18,732 nucleotides of DNA. Origin: Pseudomonadota bacterium (GTDB lineage: Bacteria; Pseudomonadota; Gammaproteobacteria; Burkholderiales; Ferrovaceae). Positions 1-6,142 of this stretch are shown in pieces (position 1 is the stretch's first letter; the number at the start of each line of letters is the position of its first letter). A program made the translations under genes and the position numbers. Under the pieces are notes generated by a model. The model did no database searches and had not been told where the DNA came from. It saw nothing but the letters and a program-made list of their open reading frames with translations. The DNA lies in assembly GCA_021811005.1 (NCBI GenBank), contig JAJZPY010000029.1, positions 1 through 18,732 of the forward strand, in the 5' to 3' direction.

Positions 1-400
1 GCCCCGGCTGCACCACCTGCCCCGCTTCATCGCGCACCGGCGTGAGCTCCATGAGCAGGCAGACCACCCGGCCATCGCGGCATACGAAATGGGTGCTCAG
101 GGAAATGGAGGCGTGGCCCCCTGAAATCAGCCGGCCGAATTCACCCAGGTTGCGCTCGCAATCTTCGGCGGCCAGAATTTTCGAACAGGGGGCAAGCTTC
201 AGTTCGTCGCGAGGGTAACCCAGCAGCCCGCAAAAATGCGGATTGGCATCGAGGATCTGGTGCTGCAGCCCGAATATGACGACGCCGGTGGGAGCCTTTT
301 CAAAAAAGATGCGGAAGTAGGATCGGTAATCGGAAATGGATTCCAGGTAGGCAGGCAACAAGGAATCACTCGTCTCAGGGGACGAAGAGGTGTCGTCCAT
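1..400 (-). CDS. PAS-domain sensory protein, N-terminal part (runs off the left edge)
   Basis: Reading leftward from the ATG at 398-400, the frame stays open for 133 codons to the window edge, so only the N-terminus is visible. After about 25 polar residues comes a PAS-like domain. Landmarks are YFRIFFEKAPTGVVIFG, then ILDANPHFCGLLGYPRDEL, then a segment ending in CRDGRVVCLLMELTPVRDEAG, which is the typical PAS core order. PAS domains sense ligands, redox state or light and usually precede a kinase, GGDEF/EAL or regulatory output, but the output domain lies outside the window. The ATG is the first possible start, because an in-frame TAA lies 30 bases upstream. No good Shine-Dalgarno is visible. 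A separate promoter candidate at 441-468 suggests the gene is not simply the last member of the operon to its right. The family call is fairly secure; the function is unknown. Confidence 0.75.
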   Translation of the reverse strand, partial: MDDTSSSPETSDSLLPAYLESISDYRSYFRIFFEKAPTGVVIFGLQHQILDANPHFCGLLGYPRDELKLAPCSKILAAEDCERNLGEFGRLISGGHASISLSTHFVCRDGRVVCLLMELTPVRDEAGQVVQPG

Positions 401-440
401 GAAGGAATCGTTCGGGTTCCGATAACGTTAAAACGCACTG

Positions 441-468
441 AGTGTACCTGATTGCCCTGCCAATGCAA
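441..468 (-). promoter_or_regulatory. Candidate sigma70 promoter for the PAS gene
   Basis: On the minus strand TTGCAT (468-463) is followed, after 16 bases, by TACACT (446-441). Both hexamers are acceptable matches to the -35 and -10 consensus. The PAS gene ATG lies about 40 bases downstream of the -10 box. This is a consensus match only. Confidence 0.4.
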
Positions 469-509
469 GCGCGCAACCCGACTCAGCCGCCGGCCATGCC
501 CCGCGGGGG

Positions 510-836
510 CTATGCCTGGCGAAAACCCGCTTGCGTCAGCGCCTGGTCCACTTCCTGACGCGTGACCGGACGCACCAGGCGGCCCTGTTCAATCCCGTCC
601 CGCAGCAGCACGAACGTTGGCCAGAGCTTGACCTGAAAAGCGCGCCCCAAGACCCTGCCGCGACCGTCTTCCACCTGTACCAGCGGCACGCCCGGACACG
701 CGCTCAACGCCGATTCCACCACGGGCTGCGCCGCCTGGCAGTGGGGACACCAGTCCACTCCAAACTCCAGAATGAACGGGCCCGGCCTGCTGCGCACCGC
801 TTCCAGCGTGGGGCCGGGGTTTTCATAGGCGTTCAT
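510..836 (-). CDS. Thioredoxin-fold family protein (WCPHC)
   Basis: This 108-residue protein has a thioredoxin-like fold. A hydrophobic strand (FILEFGVDW) leads into the active-site motif WCPHC at residues 29-33. The cis-proline element WPTF follows at about 72-75, then a FVLLRDG strand and a C-terminal helix. WCxxC proteins of this size reduce or isomerise disulfides. No signal peptide is visible, so a cytoplasmic location is inferred. The CPHC dipeptide is of the type found in DsbA and glutaredoxin-like proteins rather than the CGPC of classical thioredoxin. The ATG at 836 overlaps the stop of the upstream lipoprotein gene as ATGA, which implies translational coupling. Longer upstream reading is possible in this frame, but it would run through the lipoprotein gene and is unlikely. 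The fold is confident; the partner substrate is unknown. Confidence 0.85.
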   Translation of the reverse strand: MNAYENPGPTLEAVRSRPGPFILEFGVDWCPHCQAAQPVVESALSACPGVPLVQVEDGRGRVLGRAFQVKLWPTFVLLRDGIEQGRLVRPVTRQEVDQALTQAGFRQA

Positions 837-1027
837 TGCGAACGACGCCGCATGAAATCCGCCTTGGCGGCTTCGTTGCAGTTGTAGGTGTTTTTGTTGG
901 ACCGCTGGCAATCCGCGAGATCTGCCGCCAGTTCGTCCGGATGGGACATGTAGTAACCCTGCGTCTTGGTCTGTTCGCAGGAACACAGCAGCAATACCGC
1001 CGCACACAAAATGACCTGTTTCATCAT
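833..1027 (-). CDS. EexN/TrbK-like small lipoprotein
   Basis: This 64-residue precursor has a short signal peptide ending in a lipobox (L14-C15-S16-C17), so a lipid-anchored mature protein of about 48 residues is predicted. The mature part, with YYMSHPDELAADLADCQ followed by TYNCNEA and a basic tail, matches the pattern of EexN/TrbK-type lipoproteins: an aromatic pair, HP-E, and two spaced cysteines. Founding members act in plasmid entry exclusion. Chromosomal relatives are common and have no proven role, so an exclusion function should not be assumed. Two tandem ATGs (1027, 1024) are available, and GAAGGA lies at proper spacing upstream. The gene follows the MFS gene by 39 bases and overlaps the thioredoxin-fold gene by 4 bases. 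The two conserved cysteines make it a possible client of that neighbour. Confidence 0.7.
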   Translation of the reverse strand: MMKQVILCAAVLLLCSCEQTKTQGYYMSHPDELAADLADCQRSNKNTYNCNEAAKADFMRRRSQ

Positions 1028-1066
1028 GGCTTGTCCTTCATCGATGCCAAACCCATCGTCACTATA

Positions 1067-2257
1067 TCACCGCACAGGGTGCCGCCTGAGCGCCCGGGAA
1101 AAAACCAGCCCGATCACCGGCAAGGCAAGCCCTGCCAAAGTGAACAGCAGGGTGGGCCCGGACCGCGCCAGCAGGAACGAGGCAAGGACGACCCCCAGGG
1201 ACTGCCCGAGAAAAAAGGCCGAAGCAAAAAGGGAAACCGCCGTACCCCGGACTTGCGGCGCCATCTGGGTGGCGTTGGTCTGCAACGTGTTGTGCAGCAT
1301 GTAATAGCCCAGTCCCACCAGGTAGCAGGCCGGCAAGGCCCACCCCCAGGCCGGGCCGGCAGCGAGCATGAACCAGGCGGTGCCGATCAGCACCCCTCCC
1401 AGTTTGGCCAGCCCCACTTCGCCCAGGCTGCTCACAAACTGGCGGGCAAACAGCGTGTACGAAAAGCCACCAATTCCGAATGCGGCCATGAGGGCCCCCG
1501 CCAGCGTGAGCGACAGCCCGAACCGTCCATGGAGGTAGGAAGGAACGAAAGCCAGCGTGCCAAACACCACCAGGCCTTCGACAAAAACCGTGGCGAGAAT
1601 CACCCGCGCCCAGGAAACGCCCAGCACCACACGGGCCTGGGAAAGCACGCCAGCCGGCCCGGCTGCGGTGTGACGCACGTGATGCGTGCGCTCGTTGGCA
1701 TGGGATTCATACAGCACCCAGAGCCCCACCACCAGATAGGTGGCTGCCATGAACCCGAAGGCCCAGCGAAACCCCAGCGTGTCAGTAAAAACGCCGCCGA
1801 TGAACTGCCCGCCGATCACGCCCACGATCTGCCCGGCAAGGAATCGCGCCAGGGTGGCCTGGCGATGCTCGTAGGAAATGGTGTCCCCGATCCAGGCCAT
1901 GGAAAGCGGAATGATGCCGGCTGCCGAAGCGCCGGTCAGCAGCCGGGCCACGATCAGCCAGCCCATGGACTGGGCCAGCACCGCGCCCAGGCTGCCCACG
2001 GTGCAGGCGAGCGTGGTCAGGGCAATGAGGCGGTATTTGCCGATGCGGTCTCCGAGCGGGCCAAAAAAAACCTGCAGCAGGCCATAGGCCACGGAAAAAG
2101 AGGACACCACCTGGGCTGCCTGCTCCGGCCCCACGCGAAACACCTGCACGAGGCTGGGCAACATGGGATCGCACAAGCGCGCGGAAGCGGCACTGGCAAA
2201 CGCGGCAAAAGACAGCAGCAGGACGGCCCGGCGATGCTGCGGGTCTGGTCGGTCCAT
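1067..2257 (-). CDS. MFS transporter (DHA1 / YnfM-like)
   Basis: This 396-residue integral membrane protein has about 12 hydrophobic segments. The N-terminus carries ARLCDPMLP (about 26-34), a signature of YnfM/Bcr-like drug:H+ antiporter-1 members. MFS motif A (GPLGDRIGKYR, about 66-76) sits in the loop after TM2, and an arginine-containing segment (LIVARLLTGASAAGIIPLSMAWIGD is the region, about 105-130) corresponds to TM4-TM5. Family members export drugs, sugars or small metabolites by proton antiport. The start at 2257 lies 6 bases after the stop of the dehydrogenase gene, so the two are almost certainly cotranscribed. The substrate may therefore be related to the hydroxyacid or aldehyde acted on by that enzyme, but this is inference. 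Length and topology are normal for the family. Confidence 0.88.
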   Translation of the reverse strand: MDRPDPQHRRAVLLLSFAAFASAASARLCDPMLPSLVQVFRVGPEQAAQVVSSFSVAYGLLQVFFGPLGDRIGKYRLIALTTLACTVGSLGAVLAQSMGWLIVARLLTGASAAGIIPLSMAWIGDTISYEHRQATLARFLAGQIVGVIGGQFIGGVFTDTLGFRWAFGFMAATYLVVGLWVLYESHANERTHHVRHTAAGPAGVLSQARVVLGVSWARVILATVFVEGLVVFGTLAFVPSYLHGRFGLSLTLAGALMAAFGIGGFSYTLFARQFVSSLGEVGLAKLGGVLIGTAWFMLAAGPAWGWALPACYLVGLGYYMLHNTLQTNATQMAPQVRGTAVSLFASAFFLGQSLGVVLASFLLARSGPTLLFTLAGLALPVIGLVFSRALRRHPVR

Positions 2258-2263
2258 GACGCC

Positions 2264-3163
2264 TCAGCCTGCCTTCTTCAAACCACCTTCTTCCGCAGTG
2301 GACAGCTCGATGGCCGTCCAGTCCAGTTGACCGCGTCCTTTCGCCAATCCCGACAGCAGGCGCGCATGCAGCAGGTCGGCAACCGGCATGGGCAACGTGA
2401 CCGATTCGGCCACTTCGCGAACCAGGCGCACGTCCTTCATGCCCAGTTCCAGCTTGAAACCCGGCGGCTCGTAAACCCGGTCGGCCAGGATGCGGCCGTA
2501 ATTCTGGTAAATCGGGCAGGAAAAAATGGTCTGCCCCAGAAAGCCGGCCAGCGCCTTTCGGTCCAGGCCGCTTTTTTCTGCCAGGGCCAGCGCTTCAGCC
2601 ATGGCTTCGATGGCTGAAAGAATCAGGAAATTTCCCGACAGTTTGGCGACGTTGGCCGCGCCCGGATCTTCGCCGAAATCGTGAATACCCTGGCCCAGCA
2701 CTTCCAGGATGGGTTGGGCCCGCGCCTTGGCTTCCGCGTCTCCCGACTGGCAAATCCAGAGCTTGCGCGCCGCCGCGGCCTCCGGCCGGCCAAACACGGG
2801 GGCCGCCAGAAAGAAGCTGCCGCGCAGGGCATGTTCGCGTGCCAGCCGGCGCGACAGTTCAGGCGACACCGTGCTCATGGAAATGTGCAGCCCCCCCTCC
2901 CCCAGGCAGTCGGCAAAGCCTTCCCGCCCCAGGGTGACCGTTTCCAGCGCGGCATCGTTTGAGAGCATGGTGATGGCAATCCCGCCCGGCACCACCGCAT
3001 CGCAGGGCGCATCGGCCACCGTGGCACCGGCCTCTGCCAGACCCGTTGTTGCCGGCCGTGACCTGTTGAAAACCGTCAAGGGAAACCCGCCCTCGAGCAG
3101 GTTGCGGGCCATGGGTGCTCCCATTTTTCCCAGGCCCAAAAAAGTCAGCGCGCTTTTGTGCAT
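2264..3163 (-). CDS. NAD(P)-dependent oxidoreductase, beta-hydroxyacid dehydrogenase family
   Basis: This 299-residue protein has the 3-hydroxyisobutyrate/6-phosphogluconate dehydrogenase-type architecture. The N-terminal Rossmann motif is FLGLGKMGAPMARNLL (residues 8-23), followed by FNRS, where the cofactor 2'-phosphate or hydroxyl is read. The substrate-binding loop is MSTVSPE (around 97-103), then APVFGRPEAA. The catalytic-lysine helix GAANVAKLSGNFL leads into the all-helical C-terminal domain. Members reduce small aldehydes such as succinic semialdehyde, glyoxylate or tartronate semialdehyde, or oxidise beta-hydroxyacids; the exact substrate is not readable here. The ATG at 3163 was chosen over longer in-frame reading because it starts exactly at the Rossmann fold and has CAGGAG seven bases upstream. 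It is the first gene of the operon with the MFS, lipoprotein and thioredoxin-fold genes. Confidence 0.9.
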   Translation of the reverse strand: MHKSALTFLGLGKMGAPMARNLLEGGFPLTVFNRSRPATTGLAEAGATVADAPCDAVVPGGIAITMLSNDAALETVTLGREGFADCLGEGGLHISMSTVSPELSRRLAREHALRGSFFLAAPVFGRPEAAAARKLWICQSGDAEAKARAQPILEVLGQGIHDFGEDPGAANVAKLSGNFLILSAIEAMAEALALAEKSGLDRKALAGFLGQTIFSCPIYQNYGRILADRVYEPPGFKLELGMKDVRLVREVAESVTLPMPVADLLHARLLSGLAKGRGQLDWTAIELSTAEEGGLKKAG

Positions 3164-3475
3164 TCGAATCTCCTGATTGCCATCCGACGCGCCCGCCGCA
3201 ACGCCTGCGGTGGCAGAGTGGCGCGTCCCGAGCTTGCATGATTTGCCCTGGAAGCGCAAGCGCACGGCCCATCGCGGCGTCAGTACTCGCACGTATTGAG
3301 AGGGGCATTGCCCGCCCGTATCGTTACAACTGTAAACACTGGTTACAAATTTTTGATTGACAAACAAACCACCAACAGTTCTTGGACGGAATTAATCTCG
3401 ATGCAACCCTTTGTTTCATCAGGAAAACCAATACCCCCCCGTTCCAGAGCCGCCCTTTTAAAAGGAGACATCATC
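3164..3475. promoter_or_regulatory. Divergent intergenic control region (oxidoreductase operon / repeat lipoprotein)
   Basis: These 312 bases separate two divergent genes and contain no credible coding sequence. The half near the lipoprotein gene (about 3315-3400) is AT-richer than its surroundings and holds the TTACA/TGTAA elements described separately. A perfect TTGACA on the plus strand (3357-3362) has no good -10 box at normal spacing, so the plus promoter is not firmly placed. A seven-C run lies at 3434-3440, and the lipoprotein Shine-Dalgarno is at 3462-3467. Confidence 0.5.
3324..3347. promoter_or_regulatory. Operator-like cluster of TTACA/TGTAA half-sites
   Basis: Three half-sites alternate in orientation: TTACA (3324-3328), TGTAA (3331-3335) and TTACA (3343-3347). 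The first two form a perfect inverted repeat with a 2-base spacer. The second and third form another with a 7-base spacer. GTTACAA is also directly repeated at 3323-3329 and 3342-3348. The arrangement between two divergent genes suggests a dimeric regulator. The spacing does not fit the TyrR box, and no regulator is assigned. Confidence 0.35.
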
Positions 3476-5278
3476 ATGTCAACGGTTCGCACAAAATTAA
3501 GCATCCTGGCTGTGGCAGCGGCCGCAACCCTAGGCGGATGCGGGGGTGGCAGCGGAGACCTCGCGCTCACGGCCCTCAACCTGTACAGCCCTGCCTATGA
3601 CAATCTCGCTTGCCAGCCCGGAAGCGACTCCATCGGCACCTGGAAAATGGTGTCCAACAACACGGTCGCCATTCCCGACTCGCCAGACGTCCTGTTTTTC
3701 AGCTACAACCAGCCTTCCATCAACAACAGCGGGATGGTGGTGTTCCGGGGCCGGGCGCGCGACAGCAGCACCGGATCATCGGGCGGCAACAGCGGCTCCA
3801 GCGGCAGTTCCGCCGTGCAAAGCGGCATCTATGCGGCGCAGCCCTGCCTGACAAGATTCACCCTCTACACGGCCGCCGATTCCAACATGGTGGTGCCCAA
3901 CCCCAACACCAGCGGAACGGTATTTACGGAATTTCCTTCGATCCCGCGCATCGATATGGCTTCCGGCGTGCTGGCCACGCGCGGTATGTCACAACCGCTG
4001 CTGACACTGCCGGACGGCACGAAACTGGGCACTTCCGGCGTTTACGTGACCCTCAACAGCGGACTGACCACGGCCATCGGCCTGTTCGGAACGGTGACGG
4101 ACTATGCCTACATGCAGGTCCCCAACGCCACCAGCACCACCCCCATCCGCTTTGACCAGTTTCCGGGCTCACCGACGGTGGCCGGCACTGGCGGCAAATA
4201 TGTGCTGTTCAAGGGCAACTACACCGACGCCGATTCCACCGGCGCCCTGACGGTCTCCAAAACCGGGGTTTATTACCGGGATGTGAGCACTGCCAAATCC
4301 GCGGTGGCCGTCATCGCCGACACCAACATGATGATTCCCGGAACCAGCACGCCGTTCGGTTCCACGGCACCGCCCAGCTCAGCCGGAAACCAGGTGGTGT
4401 TCACCGGTCTGGACAATGAAGGCGCTCCCACGGCCGGCGGCATTTTCCTGGCGCCTATTTCCAGCAAGCCCACGCTGACTGCACTGACCAAGATCGGAGA
4501 CCCGGTGCCGGACAGCACCGGGACCGCGCTGGCCGACGGATCCACGTTCAACCAGTTCGGCGAAGGCCTGTCCTTTGACGGTCGCTATGTGTCTTTCTGG
4601 GGCGCCTGGGGAACCGGCGGGGTGCGTACCAGAACCCTGGCCTGCCCGACAGACGGCAACAAGGACATGATTGCGGCCTGCAATGCCCAAAGCAATGCCG
4701 GCCCCGGACTGACCACGGTCAGCGAACCGGTGGACCAGGGCATCTTCGTCTATGACACGCAGAGCGGCAAACTCTGGATGGCTGCCCGCACCACTTCGGG
4801 AGCAACGGGTCAGTTCCAGAATCTCCTGTTCTGGACCTTTTCCGGAAACCCCAACACGGTTGACGGCGAACCCCCGCGCTGGCGCGCTTCGGCCTTCGCA
4901 GCAATGGATGGCAACCGTGGCGTCCTTTTTAAAGGCTCCGTCAGTACCGTCGCTGGCACCTCCACAACCCCGGGCTCAGGCATCTACGGCAGTCAGCTGC
5001 TGACGGGCCAAGCCGGCATGGGCCCTGTGTTCAAGGTTCTTGCCGAAGGAGACGACATGGCGACGGTGGACCCGAGCGCACCGGCAGCCTCAGCCATCAC
5101 ATCGCTGGGCATCGAACGCGAATCGCTGCGTTCCGGCTGGTTTGCGCTGACCGTGTCGTCCTTGAATGCGGCGAGCGAAAGCTGGGCGGGAGTCTATGCA
5201 ACTTACTTCCCCAGCCAGTTCAAGCTCACCACAACCGCCGATGCCTACGGCATGTACAGCCTGAAGCTCGGCAACTGA
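3476..5278 (+). CDS. Lipoprotein with seven internal repeats, DUF7453-like
   Basis: This is a 600-residue lipoprotein. The signal peptide ends in the lipobox LGGC (Cys22), followed by a Gly/Ser linker. The body holds seven segments of about 58-100 residues, each ending in a xG[IV][YF] element: near residues 117, 188, 264, 322, 422, 502 and 572. Most are preceded 10-50 residues earlier by a strand such as VVFRG, VLFKG, VVFTG or VSFWG, and several begin with a phrase like ADSNMVVP, ADTNMMIP or GDPVP. The pattern recalls DUF7453-type proteins and is compatible with a seven-bladed propeller. Function is unknown; a cell-surface or periplasmic binding role is inferred. A Ser/Gly-rich insert lies at about 97-113 and a cysteine-containing insert at about 388-412. 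The ATG at 3476 has AAGGAG eight bases upstream, and reading from it gives a clean signal peptide, unlike the longer in-frame start. Confidence 0.82.
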   Translation: MSTVRTKLSILAVAAAATLGGCGGGSGDLALTALNLYSPAYDNLACQPGSDSIGTWKMVSNNTVAIPDSPDVLFFSYNQPSINNSGMVVFRGRARDSSTGSSGGNSGSSGSSAVQSGIYAAQPCLTRFTLYTAADSNMVVPNPNTSGTVFTEFPSIPRIDMASGVLATRGMSQPLLTLPDGTKLGTSGVYVTLNSGLTTAIGLFGTVTDYAYMQVPNATSTTPIRFDQFPGSPTVAGTGGKYVLFKGNYTDADSTGALTVSKTGVYYRDVSTAKSAVAVIADTNMMIPGTSTPFGSTAPPSSAGNQVVFTGLDNEGAPTAGGIFLAPISSKPTLTALTKIGDPVPDSTGTALADGSTFNQFGEGLSFDGRYVSFWGAWGTGGVRTRTLACPTDGNKDMIAACNAQSNAGPGLTTVSEPVDQGIFVYDTQSGKLWMAARTTSGATGQFQNLLFWTFSGNPNTVDGEPPRWRASAFAAMDGNRGVLFKGSVSTVAGTSTTPGSGIYGSQLLTGQAGMGPVFKVLAEGDDMATVDPSAPAASAITSLGIERESLRSGWFALTVSSLNAASESWAGVYATYFPSQFKLTTTADAYGMYSLKLGN

Positions 5279-5289
5279 AATGATTCCCT

Positions 5290-5320
5290 GGCGGGTCTGC
5301 CCTTTGCGGAAAGGCCCGCC
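5290..5320 (+). terminator. Hairpin after the repeat lipoprotein gene (possible terminator or attenuator)
   Basis: GGCGGG (5290-5295) pairs with CCCGCC (5315-5320), and CCTTT (5301-5305) pairs with AAAGG (5310-5314) around a GCGG loop. Five unpaired bases remain on the 5' side. The sequence after the stem is TTCATT, not a solid T run. It could end part of the transcripts or stabilise the upstream message while allowing read-through into the Gly-rich gene. Confidence 0.45.
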
Positions 5321-5355
5321 TTCATTAACCCGGTGTTGAAAAGGAGTGAATGCAC

Positions 5356-5769
5356 ATGAATAAGCCAAACTTGAGCAGACCGCTGGCCCTGATCCTGGGC
5401 ACGTTGCTGGTCGGTGCCGCACTGGCTGCCGGTGGAGGAGGCGGCGGTGGTGGTGGGGGAGGCGGTGGCAGCGGTGGCGGCAGCGGTGGCGGCAGCGGAG
5501 GCGGCGGAGGCGGCGGCATGGGTGGTGGCGGCTACGGTGGCGGACCCCAAAGCGGAGCCCAGACACAGACCCAGACGCGCGAACAAACGCAAACCCAAAC
5601 CAAAACCCAAACCCAGACACGGGAAAAGGCTGGAGGCCAAGGAACGGGAACCCAGAGTCGCGACCAAACACGGGACCAAACCCGTGATCAGACCCGCGAT
5701 CAGACCGGTGACCAAACCCGCGATCAGACCCGTGATCGCACCCAGACCCAGGACCGCGTGCACCAGTAA
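5356..5769 (+). CDS. Secreted low-complexity protein: poly-Gly, Gln-Thr and DQTR repeats
   Basis: This 137-residue product has a clear Sec signal peptide (basic N-terminus, hydrophobic core LALILGTLLVGAALA, likely cleavage near residues 24-25) without a lipobox. The mature chain is unstructured-looking. Residues 26-63 are nearly all glycine with spaced Ser, one Met and one Tyr. Residues 69-90 are QT repeats with occasional Arg/Lys/Glu. Residues 103-126 are six tandem DQTR-type units, then DRTQTQDR. Two ATGs are possible; 5356 is preferred because AAGGAG (5341-5346) is then 9 bases away, versus 3 bases for 5350. It follows the repeat lipoprotein gene by 77 bases, with a hairpin between. No family is recognised. 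An extracellular matrix, adhesive or envelope-associated role is conceivable but unproven. That it is a real gene is supported by the signal peptide, the Shine-Dalgarno and synonymous variation between repeats. Confidence 0.72.
   Translation: MNKPNLSRPLALILGTLLVGAALAAGGGGGGGGGGGGGSGGGSGGGSGGGGGGGMGGGGYGGGPQSGAQTQTQTREQTQTQTKTQTQTREKAGGQGTGTQSRDQTRDQTRDQTRDQTGDQTRDQTRDRTQTQDRVHQ
5662..5733 (+). repeat. 12-bp tandem repeat encoding DQTR units
   Basis: Six consecutive 12-base units encode DQTR, with one DQTG variant. The units differ at third positions (GAC/GAT, CAA/CAG, ACA/ACC, CGG/CGT/CGC), so the peptide is conserved more than the DNA. A related six-base QT repeat lies at 5560-5625. The array lies wholly inside the secreted-protein gene. 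Confidence 0.85.
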
Positions 5770-5794
5770 CTGCGCGGACCTTGTCGTCCCCCCT

Positions 5795-5856
5795 TTCGCC
5801 ACCTTGAGCCGAAAGCGTCTCGCAAGAACGCCCAGGTTCCTGGTGGCGAATTTTTT
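5795..5856 (+). terminator. Likely rho-independent terminator with a long loop
   Basis: TTCGCCACC (5795-5803) is a perfect inverted match to GGTGGCGAA (5842-5850), and six T residues follow at once (5851-5856). The loop is 38 bases, longer than usual, though GCG/CGC within it could fold. It lies 25 bases after the stop of the low-complexity secreted protein gene, so it plausibly ends that transcription unit. Confidence 0.55.
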
Positions 5857-6142
5857 GTCAGCAGGATGGGGGAAATGACTGCCACTGAACACCGCGCGGG
5901 ACCTGGCCACCGCCTCCCCCACACAAGTGCCGCCTTGCGGCTTCACATTTTCCATTTCGGGCCGCTGCGCCCTGTTTGAACGTCAGGTCAGGAAGAAGAT
6001 CATAAGGAATGCGGGTAACTGCTAAAATTCCTGAAATGACTTGCCCCTCATAAAAACATCCAATGACCTCGCCTTTGCGTTCCGGCTGATCCATAGCGCC
6101 GCTTTATAACGCACAAGACACAAGGACAGCCCGCCCTCATCC
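5857..6142 (+). other. Non-coding leader upstream of kup
   Basis: No convincing gene is seen in these 286 bases. AT-rich -10-like elements occur at 6023-6028 (TAAAAT) and 6105-6110 (TATAAC). Neither has a good -35 at standard spacing; the better-placed one, TTATAA at 6104-6109, has only TTCCGG 18 bases upstream. The kup start lacks a close Shine-Dalgarno: AAGGA at 6121-6125 is about 17 bases away. I could not identify a riboswitch. Confidence 0.4.

Noticed and set aside
833..1027. Evidence for a conjugative plasmid or integrative element from the EexN-like gene
   Set aside because: No transfer, relaxase, partition or integrase genes are present, and EexN-like lipoproteins are common on chromosomes.
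836..2617. A 593-codon open frame on the plus strand
   Set aside because: It is antisense to the MFS and dehydrogenase genes, has a Gln/His/Gly/Arg-rich composition typical of GC-rich shadow frames, and shows no domain. The minus-strand genes in the same place have clear family motifs.
3331..3348. A TyrR box in the divergent control region
   Set aside because: The half-sites TGTAA and TTACA are separated by 7 bases, while the TyrR consensus needs 8 between the same pentamers, and no aromatic amino acid gene is adjacent.
5245..5955. Minus-strand frames rich in Ala, Thr or Pro opposite the Gly/DQTR gene
   Set aside because: They are mirror images of the repetitive plus-strand gene, without a ribosome site, and span the terminator and part of the kup leader.
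5857..6142. A potassium- or nucleotide-sensing riboswitch upstream of kup
   Set aside because: I could not find a conserved aptamer core or a convincing terminator/antiterminator pair; a covariance-model search would be needed to go further.
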